DNA of 64,000 nucleotides, from positions 1-64,000 of the forward strand of contig NZ_BCTP01000015.1 in the NCBI RefSeq assembly GCF_001571345.1, in the 5' to 3' direction. Position numbers and translations under genes: made by a program. Origin of the DNA: Komagataeibacter xylinus NBRC 15237. Lineage in GTDB: Bacteria; Pseudomonadota; Alphaproteobacteria; Acetobacterales; Acetobacteraceae. This document shows, piece after piece, positions 63,244 to 64,000 of the stretch. The stretch's first letter is position 1; every line of letters starts with the position of its first letter. The notes beneath the pieces were generated by a model that saw only the letters and a program-made list of their open reading frames with translations, searched no databases and was not told the DNA's origin.

Positions 63244-64000
63244 TCAGGAAGGCGCTACGACCTCCTGCGGCAACAGCCCCCACATGGCGCTGCGCTCGAT
63301 CCAGCCACTGTACTGCTTGACCGAGACCTTGCACCACGGCGTGCCCGCCTGGCACTGGCGCAGCGTGCCCACCACGCCGGGGCGCAGCACGGCCACCACG
63401 GCGGATGAGGTGTTGGCATCCGCATGCAGCATGACCGCGCCCTTGATGTCCGCTGCATCGGCCACATCCGCCACATGGCCCACGATGCGGGTATCGGCCC
63501 GGCCAATCACGTCGGTTTCCTTGGCGGTGGGCTGGCCCGCCTGCTGGACATCACCCTGGGGGGGCAGTCCCGGTATGACAAACGTGCGGCTTCCCACCAG
63601 GGTTGCCTGATGGACCCATCCCTTCTGCCCGTCCGAATCCTCGACAAGGCGCCACACATCAAACTCGCGCTCGATTTTTACCGGCAGGCCCCGGCGGTGG
63701 TACACCCAGTCAATGGGGTAGCGCTGGCCCGGCCCGGTGCGCAGGTTGACCTCATCGGCGCGGAAGGCGGCAAAGCGCGGCAGGGGCAGGCCGGTCACGC
63801 TGCCCTTGGTGTTGTCAACGGGCGCAAGTGCCGCGGCGTCGGGCTGGGCCGCGGGCGGCGTGGCGGGGGCCGGATGGGCGGCGCTGGCCGCAACGCCCGC
63901 ACCCGCCACGGCGCCTGCCCCCACGCCGGCGGCCACCGCTGCCGCATGGTGGTGGCCTGCCGCATGCGCGGTTTTCCCGGCTTTTTTTTCCGCCGTTTTT
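63244..64000 (-). CDS. SH3-domain protein (partial, start beyond window)
   Basis: The frame stays open to the window edge, so the N-terminus is missing. The visible part begins with a Lys/Ala/His-rich stretch (near 63940-64000), then an Ala/Pro-rich linker and two bacterial SH3-like domains: DEVNLRTGPGQRYPIDWVYHR...GQKGWVHQATL, and a second ending KQYSGWIERSAMWG. Such proteins are usually exported and bind cell wall. Same strand as pyk, 27 bp upstream of it. Confidence 0.82.
   Translation of the reverse strand, partial: KTAEKKAGKTAHAAGHHHAAAVAAGVGAGAVAGAGVAASAAHPAPATPPAAQPDAAALAPVDNTKGSVTGLPLPRFAAFRADEVNLRTGPGQRYPIDWVYHRRGLPVKIEREFDVWRLVEDSDGQKGWVHQATLVGSRTFVIPGLPPQGDVQQAGQPTAKETDVIGRADTRIVGHVADVADAADIKGAVMLHADANTSSAVVAVLRPGVVGTLRQCQAGTPWCKVSVKQYSGWIERSAMWGLLPQEVVAPS

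Overview
The window is a stretch of bacterial chromosome, mostly GC-rich, from an acetic acid bacterium, most likely the Komagataeibacter/Gluconacetobacter group. The inference rests on a hopanoid lipid cluster (hpnA-B-C-D-E, hpnG, hpnL), an acetate kinase-phosphoketolase operon, alphaproteobacterial gene content and codon use. The species cannot be fixed from the sequence alone.

Layout. 1-5 kb: ClpB chaperone (leftward) with a heat-shock type promoter and an FNR-type box, an aldo/keto reductase and a fumarylacetoacetate-hydrolase family enzyme. 5-9.7 kb: branched-chain amino acid genes ilvB-ilvN-ilvC behind miaA. 9.7-13.4 kb: serB, a cation efflux protein, a nitrilase-family amidase and NAD kinase. 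13.5-17.4 kb: leftward genes for a YgjP-like metalloprotein, a YcgN-like cysteine cluster protein and a polyamine-type ABC transporter whose ATPase has lost its catalytic motifs and whose permease is half length. 17.5-21.8 kb: two small envelope proteins, then a MarR-controlled efflux operon (DUF1656, HlyD-type adaptor, NodT-type outer membrane factor) without the usual inner-membrane pump.

22.1-36.1 kb: a visibly AT-richer element of about 14 kb inserted in the 3' end of tRNA-Leu(TAA) and bounded by a 23-bp direct repeat. It carries a tyrosine integrase, a candidate restriction-modification/defence cargo (DUF3644 protein, C5 cytosine methyltransferase, HNH endonuclease), a plasmid-type primase, a mobC-mobA pair with a candidate oriT and a nested mobB-like gene, two Flp-type pilins, and a serine resolvase. 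There are also three candidate small RNA units. It looks like an integrated mobilizable plasmid-like element without its own conjugation machinery.

36.7-44 kb: a BREX-type pglX methyltransferase gene broken by an in-frame amber codon, then a Pnkp-Hen1 RNA repair cassette; this extends the defence-rich zone next to the tRNA. 44-49 kb: class II aldolase, LysR regulator and an amino-acid ABC transporter with fused binding protein and permease. 49-53 kb: ackA-xfp operon (acetyl phosphate to acetate and ATP) with a perfect FNR-type box upstream. 53-61 kb: hopanoid genes. 61-64 kb: prephenate/arogenate dehydrogenase, pyruvate kinase and a partial SH3-domain protein.

A structured intergenic repeat of about 75-85 bp, foldable as a three-way junction, occurs ten times in the window. 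Most copies sit just after stop codons, so it probably works as a two-way terminator or 3' end signal.
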